Origin: Selaginella tamariscina
Lineage: Eukaryota; Streptophyta; Lycopodiopsida; Selaginellales; Selaginellaceae
Assembly: GCA_003024785.1 (NCBI GenBank)
Contig: PUQB01000428.1
Location: 1-64,000 of the forward strand
Direction of reading: 5' to 3'
DNA: 64,000 nucleotides
Below, one piece after another: positions 25,471-36,862 of this stretch (within the stretch, counting starts at the first letter, position 1; each line of letters starts with the position of its first letter). The translations under genes were made by a program, and so were the position numbers. A model generated the notes under the pieces. That model did no database searches, was not told the origin of the DNA, and saw only the letters and a list, made by a program, of their open reading frames with translations.

Positions 25471-26844
25471 AAAAACTTTTATATCCTTATGAATATGGGG
25501 GTCAACATAGTATACACTTATGTAGTAAAATCTCTCTCTCTCACACACACACTCACATTTCTAAACAACATAAATCATATTTGTACATTGTTTAAAATGA
25601 GGTTTATAAATAATGAACGTTGTAGAAAATGGGAATATAAAAAAAAAATTATTTAATATTTATATAATTATTAATATTTTAAATATATATTTTAAAGAAT
25701 ATTCTTTTTTTAAACATAAATTTTTTCAAAACATTATTTCTTTATATTAAAAAATGTTAATTAAATAATTAAAATTATTAATTATTAAGAAAATGGGACT
25801 ATAAACATTCCCATTTTAATTACAATGTTTATATAATTATTGTGCTTTAAATTCTATTTAAAAATTTTAATATCGAAGTAACATATACATTTTTTTTTAA
25901 ATAAATATATATAGTAAAAACCTCTATAATTTGATATTGTATAATTATTTAATATTATTTTCTCGTAGCCTGGTGTATGTCTATATATATATATATATAG
26001 AATTTTGAAAACAATATTTGCACAGCTTGAAGAATAAACCTCTTTAATTTAATAATTGTCCTTAATTTGTTTCTTTGTAAAAGAACCTATAAATTTAAAA
26101 TTTAATTTAATTTTTATTTAATCTAAATTAATTAATTTAATCCCACTCACAGCACGAAAATTTTGAAAGACGTTTACAGCGTTTTTACGTTTACACCGTG
26201 ACATGATGCAAGGGCATGTGTTAAATGACGTCGTTTGCGGCATGCCACTTAAACATCAATTTAATTATTATTAATCTTATAATTTTAAAAAAGATTAACC
26301 AAATAAATATATTAATTAATGTATTTAAAATAAGTTAAGTTTCACAAGTGTGTGTGTGTGTACATACATGTGTATGTCTATGGCATATGGTATAAAAATT
26401 CAATATGTTAATTAAGTGTAAAATCACATATTTTTATTTTTTACTTACATATTTGTGCTCAAATAATTTATTTTAATATTAAAAATGTTTCAATACTCAA
26501 TTTATAAAATACTGATGCCACTACATATTTAAAATCATTCTTATTCAAATTTAACATTTTAATAATTTTTTTTTTACATTAATTTTAGGATAATTTAAAT
26601 TTAAATTTATATTGCATAAAAACAAATTTATTTCTTGTTAGTTTAAGCTTTCACATTAGTTTAGCAATTGTTTTCATGCAATATAAATTTAAATTTAAAA
26701 TATCCCTAGAAACATTAAAATTATTGTAAGAAAAAATATATATAAAATAATGATAAATATGCTAAGGATAAAAAGCAATTTTTTATTCATAAATTAATGT
26801 TAAAAAATGTAAAAAATATAAAACTAAAAAGCCACATAATTAAA

Positions 26845-27000
26845 TACGTCGTCACTACCAGAGTTGTAAATGCAAAGCTTACATAATGTGTGGAAACACA
26901 CACAACACACACACACACAACGACAGGTATTCAAACGATATAAATGGGTCTTAATCATAACTTGGTCAATGTTAAGGTGTAATAGCAGGTATGAAATCTA
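26845..27000. repeat. Intermediate repeat, copy 3 of 3 (3' part)
   Basis: Begins at ACGTCGTCACTACCAGAG and shares AATGCAAAGCTTACATAATG, ACGACAGGTATTCAAACG, CTTGGTCAATGTTAAGG and TGTAATAGCAGGTATGAA with copies 1 and 2. The 5' half is absent. Confidence 0.65.
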
Positions 27001-27361
27001 CAGCTTGAATAATGTCTGCGTGTGTGTGTTTCTAACACACACATAGTATGTAAAAACTTTTATATCCTTTATAAGTGTTTATGCATGTAAATATGCATGT
27101 CTTTTAATATTTATAATTAACATATAAATTTAACACTTTTTTGTATTAAATTAAAGTATTTTGTATGAAGTTTACATATTTCACGCATTATATAGAATGA
27201 AAAGTATAGATTCCTTAATGGAAATTTAATTAACAGGCTTGGGTTATATTGCTGTAAAGGTTTGGGTTAATCTGTTATAAGTCCATATGAGTACATGTTA
27301 CACAAGTATCATAAAATATAACCATATAGAAAAGCTCTGTGTGTGTGTATGTGTGGCTTAC

Positions 27362-27554
27362 CTATAATTGTATTCTCAGAGCACGCAAATCCTGTGGAGA
27401 CGTCGTGAGAACTGAAAACTGCCCTGTCCAGTAAAATAAGTTAGTTAAAATACTTCCTGGAGACATAAATGGTCATATTTATTACATCCCTCTGAAGCTA
27501 GTAAGTTGCATCATACTCACCAGATATGCTGAGGAGAGAACGTGGTGTCATTGT

Positions 27555-27586
<32 letters not shown>

Positions 27587-27700
27587 ACAAGCACACACAC
27601 GCACGCACAAGGCTGCCTGGTTTAGAGAATAATATTTCGATTACCGGTCAAGGAACCTTTCTCCAGGTGGAGTCCTCCAGAGCAAAAGATCACGCGTCTG
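27362..27700 (-). other. Candidate spliced exons of unknown gene or DFO 3'UTR
   Basis: On the minus strand two segments have good splice borders. One is about 27,698-27,645 (GTTTACAG acceptor, GACCG/GTAATC donor). The other is 27,424-27,363 (ACTGGACAG acceptor, TATAG/GTAAGCC donor). One frame of the second reads QFSVLTTSPQDLRALRIQL and then a stop. Their GC content is clearly above the surroundings. They lie downstream of the DFO-like gene on the same strand, so they may be its 3'UTR exons, an alternative ending, or a separate small gene. No family was recognised. Confidence 0.3.
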
Positions 27701-27924
27701 TAAACTAAATGGATGATTATTACATTATACTAGATTAACAATGACACTTCCGTTATCTATAACTCGGCACGTTTGCAGACGTAAAATCATTATATGCAAG
27801 ATACCGTAGACTAGTATCAATCAGGAGTCAGTGCATGCAGACAGACATAACATGTCAAAAGCCAACAGAACCTGTTTGACAATGCTATACTTACTGTCAG
27901 ACGACAGTAGTTGTTTGTCTTGTC

Positions 27925-28901
27925 TTATTGTGTCTGTGCGTATGTCTTCAACTTATGCATATTCAACCTCTTGACAGCAGAAACATACTTTTCAGCACCA
28001 GAAGATCGAGCATACTTTCGGCGTTCTGAAAAAGAAACACTTAGAAATCAGTTTAGTGTTTAAATTAGCATAACGGACCGTTTACAACAAGTTCTTCACG
28101 CTCTTCTTCTCTGCGCTTCACAACTTGAGCAGCTTCTGATTCTACAAAAAATATATCAATATCAATATATCACACACGCACGCACGCACTACCCGTCTTT
28201 CCTCGATGAACTCGAGTGCAAATTCTCTTTCCGTAATTGCTTGATGCCTATCTTTTTCACGTGTAATGTGTTGAAGGGCCATGTCGTAAGCCTGTACAAC
28301 AGTTAGCAGTTTAAAGTCGTATGAAAATGAATAAATTTTAATAACCTTCACCGCGTTCGAGTAAAAGCAGCTTCTTACGCATTCCCTTGCAAATTGCATC
28401 CATTCGTCTGCAGTCACACGAAGCTCTGGATAGGTCACTGTATATGTCTCCCGAAGCATCAAGCTTTCATATTGCATGACAAACTGACCCTGTTAACCAA
28501 ATAATGCTATTGCTTCAAAAACACTTAAATCTACATCAAGATTCATGACTTTCATATATATATATGATGTGTACTGGTGGATTAGGGGAATCGATACCTC
28601 AGTGTCGTATGCTTCGGCAAAGCAGGCGAGAAAGAAATCGATCATTTCCAGCTTCTCATGAACCGTTCCCAAATCGGACCTTAAACAGTGCGCAGAAGCA
28701 TGGCGGATCATCTCTGAGACATGGCGCCTTCTCAAAACACGCTGTACGCCGTCCGCGGCTTCACAAAGCATCCGCTGCAGCATCCGAATTGCACATTCAT
28801 ACCTATAGAACCGCACGGATTCATCATATCACCGACGGCGCCATAGAGACTCACCTTCTCGACATCGCCAGAGACGCAAACGCGCGGACCTCCTCCTCCA
28901 T
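27925..28901 (-). CDS. DFO: DFO-like protein (plant meiotic double-strand break formation)
   Basis: Six minus-strand exons were built: 28,901-28,855, 28,802-28,598, 28,489-28,346, 28,291-28,193, 28,141-28,079 and 28,025-27,925. All have GT-AG borders and matching phases except exon 4 to 5. The protein is about 215 residues and begins MEEEVRAFASLAMSRR. The block KLEMIDFFLACFAEAYDTE, then QYESLMLRE, DEWMQFARECVRSCFYSNAV and KAYDMALQHI, resembles from memory the conserved core of plant DFO (DOUBLE-STRAND BREAK FORMATION), needed for SPO11-dependent meiotic breaks. The C-terminus (RRKYARSSGAEKYVSAVKRL..YAQTQ) is basic. Exon 4 ends at ACGG/GTAG and needs one more G to keep the frame of exon 5 (ESEAAQVVKRREEEREE), another short-run length effect. 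Exon assignment is firmer than the family name. Confidence 0.62.
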
Positions 28902-28977
28902 AGCCGAACTAGGGCTTCTTAAAATTTCAAAATCTAACAATTCAAAACTTTATTTCCCGCCAATTCAAATAAACAAA

Positions 28978-29998
28978 TTAAGAGCAGAATTCAATTTCTC
29001 CCTTCTGCATTCCTTTGAAGATGTTCATACCGGGTGCAGAAGAGAAGCTACCGTCGACTACCAAGCTATGCCCACTTATATACTTAGAATCCTCACTAGC
29101 AAGGAAGAGCGCTGCCTTTGCAATCTCCTCGGGAGAGAGCATTCTCTGCAGCTCGTCATGGTTTACTGTGGTGAAATTCTCCTTGAATCTCAGGAATTTT
29201 CCTACAGAAAACATTAATTCCGTCGAAACTATGTGCGGAGTAATGCAATTCACTCTAATCCCGAAGTGAGAAAGCTCACTTGCAGACGATTTCACTAACC
29301 CAACAAGCGCATGCTTACTAATTGTGTAAGGATGAAGCGCTAAGCCAGCTATGGTAGATGTCACACTGGCGGTACAGAGAATCGATCCCTTGATCCCTTG
29401 TTCAATCATCACGCGGGAAGCGTGCTTCACGCCGAACGCAGCACCTCGGACGTTGACGCTGTAAACGTGGTCCAACTCACAGGCCGCCATTGTGGAAATC
29501 GACGGTGACGGGGATGGCCCCGTCATCACTCCCGCGTTATTGTACATCACATCCAGCCGTCCAAATTCCGCTACCGCACACTTTACAGCGCGGGCCACGT
29601 CGTCTTCCTTACGCACGTCGCAATGCACGTACCGGCATACCGTACGGTTGAGCTCTTTCTCAAGCGTGTTTCCCGGCTCGTCGTTTATATCAGCGACAAT
29701 CACTCTCGCACCGTTTGATGCGAACAATTTCACCGTGGCAGCACCGATGCCGTTCGATCCTCCTGTTACCACAGCCACTTTGCCTTCCAGGACTTTCCTG
29801 TAATGCCCAGAGAAGGCATCTGGTTAGAACTAGAAATACAAGCAAAATGAGCTGAATTCTTTAAATTTACAAAGGAGATATGCAAGTTATTTACCTTTGG
29901 GTTGTACTGGAGAACGATCTTGACTTAGTTAAGCAGTTTCTATGTAATACATTGTTAGAATTCTCTGTTTAAAACGTTTTAATGTCTTACCTTAACAT
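28978..29998 (-). CDS. NAD(P)-dependent short-chain dehydrogenase/reductase (SDR, xanthoxin/secoisolariciresinol dehydrogenase type)
   Basis: Exon 1 is only 8 nt of coding sequence (29,998-29,991, ATGTTAAG) and splices to 29,797-28,978. The joined N-terminus is MLRKVLEGKVAVVTGG. The protein of about 275 residues has the classical SDR marks: Rossmann loop TGGSNGIGAA at about residue 14, an acidic residue in VADIND that points to NAD, CDVRKEDDV, NNAGVM, catalytic Ser in TASVTS, YTISK (catalytic Tyr and Lys), and the C-terminal phrase FLASEDSKYISGHSLVVDG. It matches the plant SDR110C type (ABA2-like, tropinone- or secoisolariciresinol-dehydrogenase-like); the substrate cannot be read from sequence. 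The frame is intact. Its stop codon is 76 bp upstream of the DFO-like ATG on the same strand, an unusually tight arrangement. The 5' exon lies next to a G/C-rich leader near 30,010-30,060. Confidence 0.88.
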
Positions 29999-30059
29999 GA
30001 AGAGTCTCATATTCGCGCTAGTGAAAGACTGCTACTCCTCTGGTATATAGAAATACAAA

Positions 30060-30576
30060 GGTATACAAACGCATACAAAAACCTTCTCTCTCAGACATGC
30101 TACTCCACCCCCGCTAGTCATTATTAAGCCATTAAAAAAAGAGTGCAAATTTTCATAAGGAAAAAAAAAAAACAATGCAAGTCTATAGAATATATATAAA
30201 AAATTTGACTAGAAAGTGACCCATGGAGTTAACTACAAGTTAACAAATGCCTGACAACTCAAGACAATGACGTGAACTATCCCCGCAAATTATTAGACAA
30301 CCTACCTAGATTATACATTTAGGGTTTAGCACTAAACCCTAACTGGTAGGGTATAGCTAATTATTCTTTTTAATTGTGTACGGAAATGCGTTCCCTGCAA
30401 CAAGGGCGTGGGACATGGACTATGGCTTGTGCAGCATATAACTAGTGGTATTTCCCCTGGCAGTACGGACTAAGTGCCAGGTACGGGATATATGTTCTCC
30501 AACAACTACTATCAGATATGTCTATATAATACTTAGAATATATGTGTGTATGTGTGTGTGTGCGCGTGTGAAATTA

Positions 30577-30615
<39 letters not shown>

Positions 30616-32390
30616 TTATGTGTGGGGTATTGACCAGCACATATAGGACCAATGGGAACCATTGATGCTGCTATCGGAATCAGGCTTTATGTATATGGAG
30701 TGAGAGTGTACAGCGCCTGTGGACACAGTTCGTTGGCGTAACGACCTCAACAATTAAAGTGGTATGTTGTTAGTATATTCCCACTTGCCTGTCTTCAGTT
30801 TAATGCTTGATGTCTACCTCTACCCTGTGCTATATAAATATCTATTTATTCGGGTAAATATATTAATTAGACTTATTACAATCTGTAACTCATAACAGCA
30901 AGTTAACCTTCTGTGGTATATGTATATGTGTGCAACACACACCATACACACACACCACACACACCACACACATGGATAGAGCATGTTTTGTACTTATTGA
31001 CTTTGTTGTTACTAAACAGACAGTGTACAAGCTTTGACATTACTTGCACTAATTAATAATTTAACTGATGCAAGGTTTGAAACTCTGGTTGCATATTTGA
31101 ATATTGTATTTTTGTTTTATATTAATTATTATACAAATAAATTTTTAATTTTTAATTTAAGAGTTAAATTTGTTCAGTATAGAGTATGTGTTGACTATGC
31201 TGTTGATGATTACTATTTCTCTAACATGTAATTTTGTACATGTCTACACGCAGAAAATGCTTGTTTTTTGATGTTAGTATAATGAAGTTCATATGATTAT
31301 AATATAAATCATATTAGACATGACAATAATGTTTCAATGATTGAGTCATACAAGACATCAATAGTACAATACAATGATTGTGTTCGTTCTAGCAATACAA
31401 TACAATGATATATACAGTGAAATTAATCATACACTTGGACATTTAAACTGTTCAATTGTTGATATGAACTTTGGAGTTATATAGTGTGTGTGTGCATATC
31501 CGATGCTATGGGTGGTACTTTTAATAGAAAAAATATAGGAAACACATGATTTGATCACCAGCAGTACTTATGAGAGAGAATTATTGTAGTGTTATCATTC
31601 CTTAATCATAATTAATTAACTTAGTTAATTATTTATTTTATATATATTTGAACGATGAGGGTTAATTCATTTCATACGTGTCCTTTTAAAAAACTTTTTT
31701 CTTTGATTTTTATTAATAAAAATTTAATTAGTTAACCCTAAATATCAAGGTTTATATATATTAATGTTCTCTGAATAATTTTTTAATCTATGTAATTTTC
31801 ATCTACAGTGGTAATGGAAAGAATATCTAGATGGTTAAATGTTGCTAACATTTACTAATTAATATTATAATGAATATATTTTAAAAATGTTTGTATTCAA
31901 TATAGACTTATATAGTTAATACATAATATAAATAAAATTGTAAAGTTATACAAGACACGATGATAATGTGCTTATTTGCTCTACAGACATTATAAATACA
32001 TATATAAGATTTTTATTAAATGTAATAATTAAAGCTTAAAATGGAGACTGACGTGTTAACATATTGTTTGTTTGACCTGTTTATTTAATTGTTTCGCATA
32101 AATCTAGTTTTTGTAAAATTAAAATTAAATTTCAATTATTGTACTAAAGTTTATCCATGGATTAACAGATATTAAACGTTTCATTTAAGAAAAATATTAA
32201 ACGTTTATAAATACATGAAAATAATAATGATACCATATGACAGATTTCGCGATTTAATGTTTTAACTTCAAGCTTAAAATTTCATTCAAAGCCTATAAAC
32301 TTTATAAAAACGCATTAATAAATATATTTATGCAAAGATTTTTTAATTTTAAATAATACCTATATATACACATTATTTATGCTTATAGAC
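30060..32390. other. Intergenic DNA between SDR and HIG1 genes
   Basis: AT-rich with (TA)n at 30,578-30,608, CACACCACA-type (CA)n at 30,934-30,972, and no recognisable gene. A telobox-like AGGGTTTAGCACTAAACCCT lies at about 30,321-30,340, and forms an inverted repeat. Confidence 0.55.
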
Positions 32391-32394
32391 CATT

Positions 32395-32403
32395 GCCACG
32401 TGT
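32395..32403 (+). promoter_or_regulatory. G-box (GCCACGTGT) just upstream of the HIG1 gene
   Basis: GCCACGTGT lies 34 bp before the ATG and is followed by TTTTAGGGATT and TTAGGGCTACA, leader-like AGGG motifs. Position suggests a core-promoter or 5'UTR element. Use is inferred. Confidence 0.35.
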
Positions 32404-32436
32404 TAAGGTTTTAGGGATTTGAGAATTAGGGCTACA

Positions 32437-32616
32437 ATGACGAGTGAGATGCAGCAGAAGCAGGAGGCGCATTGGACTGATTCGGATGCCACGCAGGATC
32501 TGTTCAAACGCAAGGAGCGTAGCATCCTCGTCCCAATTGGTACGCATATTCCCTCAATTTCTAGGATAATTAACTTGTTTATACATTTTACCGAAGTATT
32601 TTAACAAATAGATTGA

Positions 32617-32650
<34 letters not shown>

Positions 32651-33007
32651 GCATATATATGTAATTGAGATAGTGTGTGCATATATAAAAATCTATAGGA
32701 CTTTGCAAATTCCTGTCTGGATGTCCAAGCACCTATATATATATATACACTTACAAACATATGTATCAACCTCACATGATATACGTTAGTGTGATTGTGT
32801 GTGTTTTTGGGCGTGAATGTATGTATAAGCTTACTGGCGTAGAAAAATAATAACCCACTGATGTATACAAGCACATAAAACTCTCTCTCTCTCTCTACCA
32901 AATTAGTATTAGTTTTATACGTGTGTATGCATTTGTGTGTTGGTGGTACACCACACCAAAAGATTAATATTTAGTTTAATATGCTGCACTATATGTCGAG
33001 AGATTAC

Positions 33008-33045
<38 letters not shown>

Positions 33046-33256
33046 CTAATACAGTAGTGTATATACAGGGTGTCTTGCAACGGCGGTAATTTTGGCAGGA
33101 GGGTTATGGCAATTCAAGCAGGGAAAGGTTAAGCAGAGCCAGTATTGGATGAGGGCACGTGTCGCTTCCCAATTGACCACTGTGCTCCTCATGGGGCCAG
33201 TACCTACGGCTTCAACTTGCATGCACCCAGTGTGTAAACTACTAGCCAGTTTATAA
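32437..33256 (+). CDS. HIG1-domain mitochondrial protein (RCF1/HIGD family)
   Basis: Two exons, 32,437-32,539 and 33,069-33,256, join in phase (CCAATTG/GTACGC, TATACAG/GG) and give an intact 96-residue protein. The HIG1 domain is evident: DLFKRKERSILVPIGCLATA, a first helix ending GGLWQFKQGK, the charged loop with QYWMRARVASQ, then a second hydrophobic helix LTTVLLMG. HIG1 proteins of this kind are inner-membrane factors of respiratory complex III-IV assembly. The conserved basic loop (RxR) between two helices is present. The C-terminal tail after LLMG is not conserved and might include a missed intron. The start is the ATG giving MTSEMQQKQEAHWTDS. A long (GT)n tract sits in the intron at 32,620-32,648. 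Confidence 0.8.
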
Positions 33257-34339
33257 ATAAACTTTTCTAAACCAAGATTTCATATATTACCCTATAAATA
33301 AAATTATTTATAATTTAATTTGTATAAATTTAATATAAATTAAATTATAAATAATTTTAATTTTAGTATTGACATTTAGATTTTAACAATTACAAACAAA
33401 TCTTCAAATAAATAAAACAATCCTTCGCATAACTGTACAACAGGTATCATTATTAAATAATAAAATAAAAAATTGTTTTAAATATCTTATGTAATATTTC
33501 TAACAATGCTACATAAATTTTTATTTAAACAAATCAAAATATTAGTCACTTTATCTAAAATTTAATTGTCGTAATTCTGAAATAAAAAGAACGGTATTAA
33601 TTAAATATCTATGTAAATTATAATGATAAGGAGTGAAATTAAATAAATATGTAAGTATATAACACCATATATATAGAGAGAGAGGAGAGGCAGGTTTTGG
33701 TATATATTGGTCATATATAACGAGCAGCGTAGATATGTATAGTTTAATACATCATTAACACACACACACACACACACACACACACTATATATAAACATAA
33801 TAAGTGACACTATTGCATTAACTGTCATATTTTTCAATTATATAAAAAAAGTTAATATACTGAATATATTAAATATGTTAAACAATACATAACGTGAATA
33901 ATATAAATGTATTTTTAAAACTCCTTAGCGATTATATGAGAATGTTTATTTAATATGGTTTAACACATCAAATTAACTTATTATATAATAAGCTTCCTGT
34001 ATATAAATTGTGAAAAATCTTAGCGGACTTACAAAATGTGCAACTACTGCTGCAATGAACTCCGGCTCCATAAGCGTATCTGAATCATGTAGTGTTATAT
34101 CAGCACGCGCGCCACACACACACACAAACACACACACATCGGTTGAGAGAGACAGACACATATTGAAACCATTAATTCAATATCATATATGTGAATGTGT
34201 ATCATGTGTATGGGTACATAGGGGAGAGAGAGACACACACACACACACACGTAAGCTACAAGAAGAACCTAGTAATGCAAGTGCTCTGTATAAAACACAC
34301 ACACACCACGCACTTTGAAACAATAAATGCTTACCGGGT
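33257..34339. other. Intergenic DNA between HIG1 and AK-HSDH 3' ends
   Basis: AT-rich with (CA)n at 33,760-33,786. A small GC-richer minus-strand segment (34,095-34,030, LMEPEFIAAVVAHF then GTAAGTC) looks exon-like but has no recognisable partner. Confidence 0.5.
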
Positions 34340-34809
34340 TTAAGAAGGTGCACCCAGGTAGGACGCAAGACGAAGAATGTCACCAAACACGCCGGCTGCA
34401 GTGACCTCGGCTCCGGCTCCGGGACCTCGGACAATGAGCTGCTGGTTTTCGTACCTGGACGTCTTGAAGGATATTATGTTGTCACTCCCTGAAAGTTGTG
34501 CAAATGCGTGTGTTTTTGGATATCTACGTAGCAACACGCCCCTGTTGTGCTTGCACGTCCACCACACCCACGTAGCATAACACCTGTGGTTGATTAGATA
34601 TACACATGCTTAACAATACATATGCTTATGTAAGTTTTTATTGTTAACTTAAATGTTATAACCACCCCACATGCGCGCGCGCGCACGCACACACACACCT
34701 CGTTTGCTTCTTCTGCTTCTTGTCGTTTCACTGCCATTTCACGATCGTACTCTGGGAGTCTCTCCATGAATTCTTCCGCTGTTTTGCATCCCTGAGAGCA
34801 TGCATACAT

Positions 34810-34843
<34 letters not shown>

Positions 34844-36831
34844 CTTACTCGTAATGCCTCTGGAACAAGGTTTTCCACAGGTATATCTTCTAACTCCAGC
34901 TTTAAGCTGCACTCCCGAGCTAGAATTATAACCTGTATTCACAACGATAAAGATAATAAAAAGCTGTGTGCGCGCGTGTGTTTATGTGCATACATATACC
35001 TTTGTTATATGGTATACACACATATACACATTGTATATAACATATCATATATACATATATACAAATATATATGACCTTTCTGGCAACGTCCATTCCCGAG
35101 AGGTCATCACGAGGGTCAGGCTCTGTATACCCCGCAGCCTTAGCCTCCTTGACAATCTCACTAAACGTCTTTTCACCGTGGAAGCTGTTAAATATATAGC
35201 TCAACGTGCCACTGTTCACAAATAAAACATCCAAAGTTCAATTAAGTAATTAAACTAGACACAAAAGATATAGGAGTTACAAATATGTACAATACGAAAT
35301 ATAAAGAAATACTGTCAGTCAGAAAACTATATAAAACAAGCTAATCTGACAGCTTTAGTTGTAGATACCTTCCATGATGTATAGTAGTAATCAAACATGA
35401 TGTATGTATGTATACATAATACAAACATAGACATTCTCTCTCTGTCTCACACACACACACACATACATACATATATATATATACTACCTGAAGATACCTT
35501 CCACGGACTGAATTTTGTCACCAGTTTCAAGGAGTCCTCTTAAAGTGCTCACAATGGGAAGACCTGTCCTACGGTGCCTTCGTAAAGTAGTGTGTGTATG
35601 ACTTCCTTTGTAGCTCCTTCAATCTCAGATACTATTGGAAACAAATACTTAATAATTAAATAACCAAATGTATTTAAGTATTTAAACGCTAACTAGTTAA
35701 TAAATTGTCCACACATGCATACGTACACAGTTCATATGTACATAAATGCTGAAGATTACTTAAGTTTCACATTCCTTGTCAAGGGGTCCTGAGTTTGCCT
35801 TTTGTTTGGTGTGACAATATGCATGCCTTTCTTAAGCCACGGATAATACCAATCTGCCACCGTTGAGCTTGCAGTGCAATCTACGACCACGATGTTTGGG
35901 ATCGAATGGTTACAACATAAGTGCTCTGTAAACTTCTCGATATCTGCATTCTCCCCATCTTCATTCGTTATCTCTCTCCATTTAGAAAGGTCCAATCCAC
36001 TAACAAAGTAAACTGAGTCAACATATTATATGATAAACCTAAGGCTGGTGGTCTAATTTATACATCAAATTAGCATATGTATTATAATATACATGCTATA
36101 TCTAGGCACTTATTAGCATACATTGTATATAATATAATATTTTACAGACTATAGAATGAAATAGATGAATATATAGTTGAACTATATTACTGAACTATTC
36201 TTAATCACATAGTTCTTAGTAGAAATTACGTATTATATAGAAAGTAATTACTATGATGTAAGGTATACTTATGGTCTAAATAAAATTATACAGAATTTAG
36301 TACGCAGTAATATACAATGTGTAGTAGTATCTATGATAATTATACGGGATTTAAAACTTACTTGTGGCTAAGAACCATAGATTTTGATCCCATAACGCCT
36401 AAAACACGTAAATCGATGTTAAATTCCTTCAAAAATCCAGCCTGCATATTAACAACAATACCGAGTTATAATAGTGATACCATTAACCATAATAACTCCC
36501 TCTCTCTTCTCTCTCTCTCTCTCACACACACACAACATGAATACAATAAAGTGTACCTGGTCTCTTAGTTGATCTAGGAGCGTTCCTCCGATAAGACCAG
36601 GACCAACAATGCCGACAGCAAGTAGTGTTCTTGAAAGATAAAACCGAGAGTGTACTGCTTTTAGTGCTTTAACAGAATTCTCTTGGTTAACTACAACAGT
36701 TATATTATACTCAGAACAGCCTTGAGCAATTGCTCTTACGTTTACATTAGCCTGCCAAATAAAGCACACTTTAATAACTTATGATACGAGCATAGGAGTG
36801 ATCTCGTGTGTGTGTTTGCGTGCGTGCACGC

Positions 36832-36862
<31 letters not shown>

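Larger units (their letters stand above)
21926..27360. other. Long AT-rich intergenic region with dispersed repeats
   Basis: No gene is recognisable over 5.4 kb. The region holds a (TA)n tract at 22,617-22,648, a (GT)n tract at 23,624-23,650, a (TA)n tract at 24,327-24,364 and three copies of an intermediate repeat listed separately. ORFs are short and composition-driven. Confidence 0.6.

Noticed and set aside
28564-29217. 217-codon plus-strand ORF
   Set aside because: Antisense to DFO-like exon 2 and the SDR gene, both with clear family motifs.
34030-34095. Exon-like minus segment reading LMEPEFIAAVVAHF before a GTAAGTC donor
   Set aside because: It lies downstream of the AK-HSDH stop and no neighbouring exon continues it.
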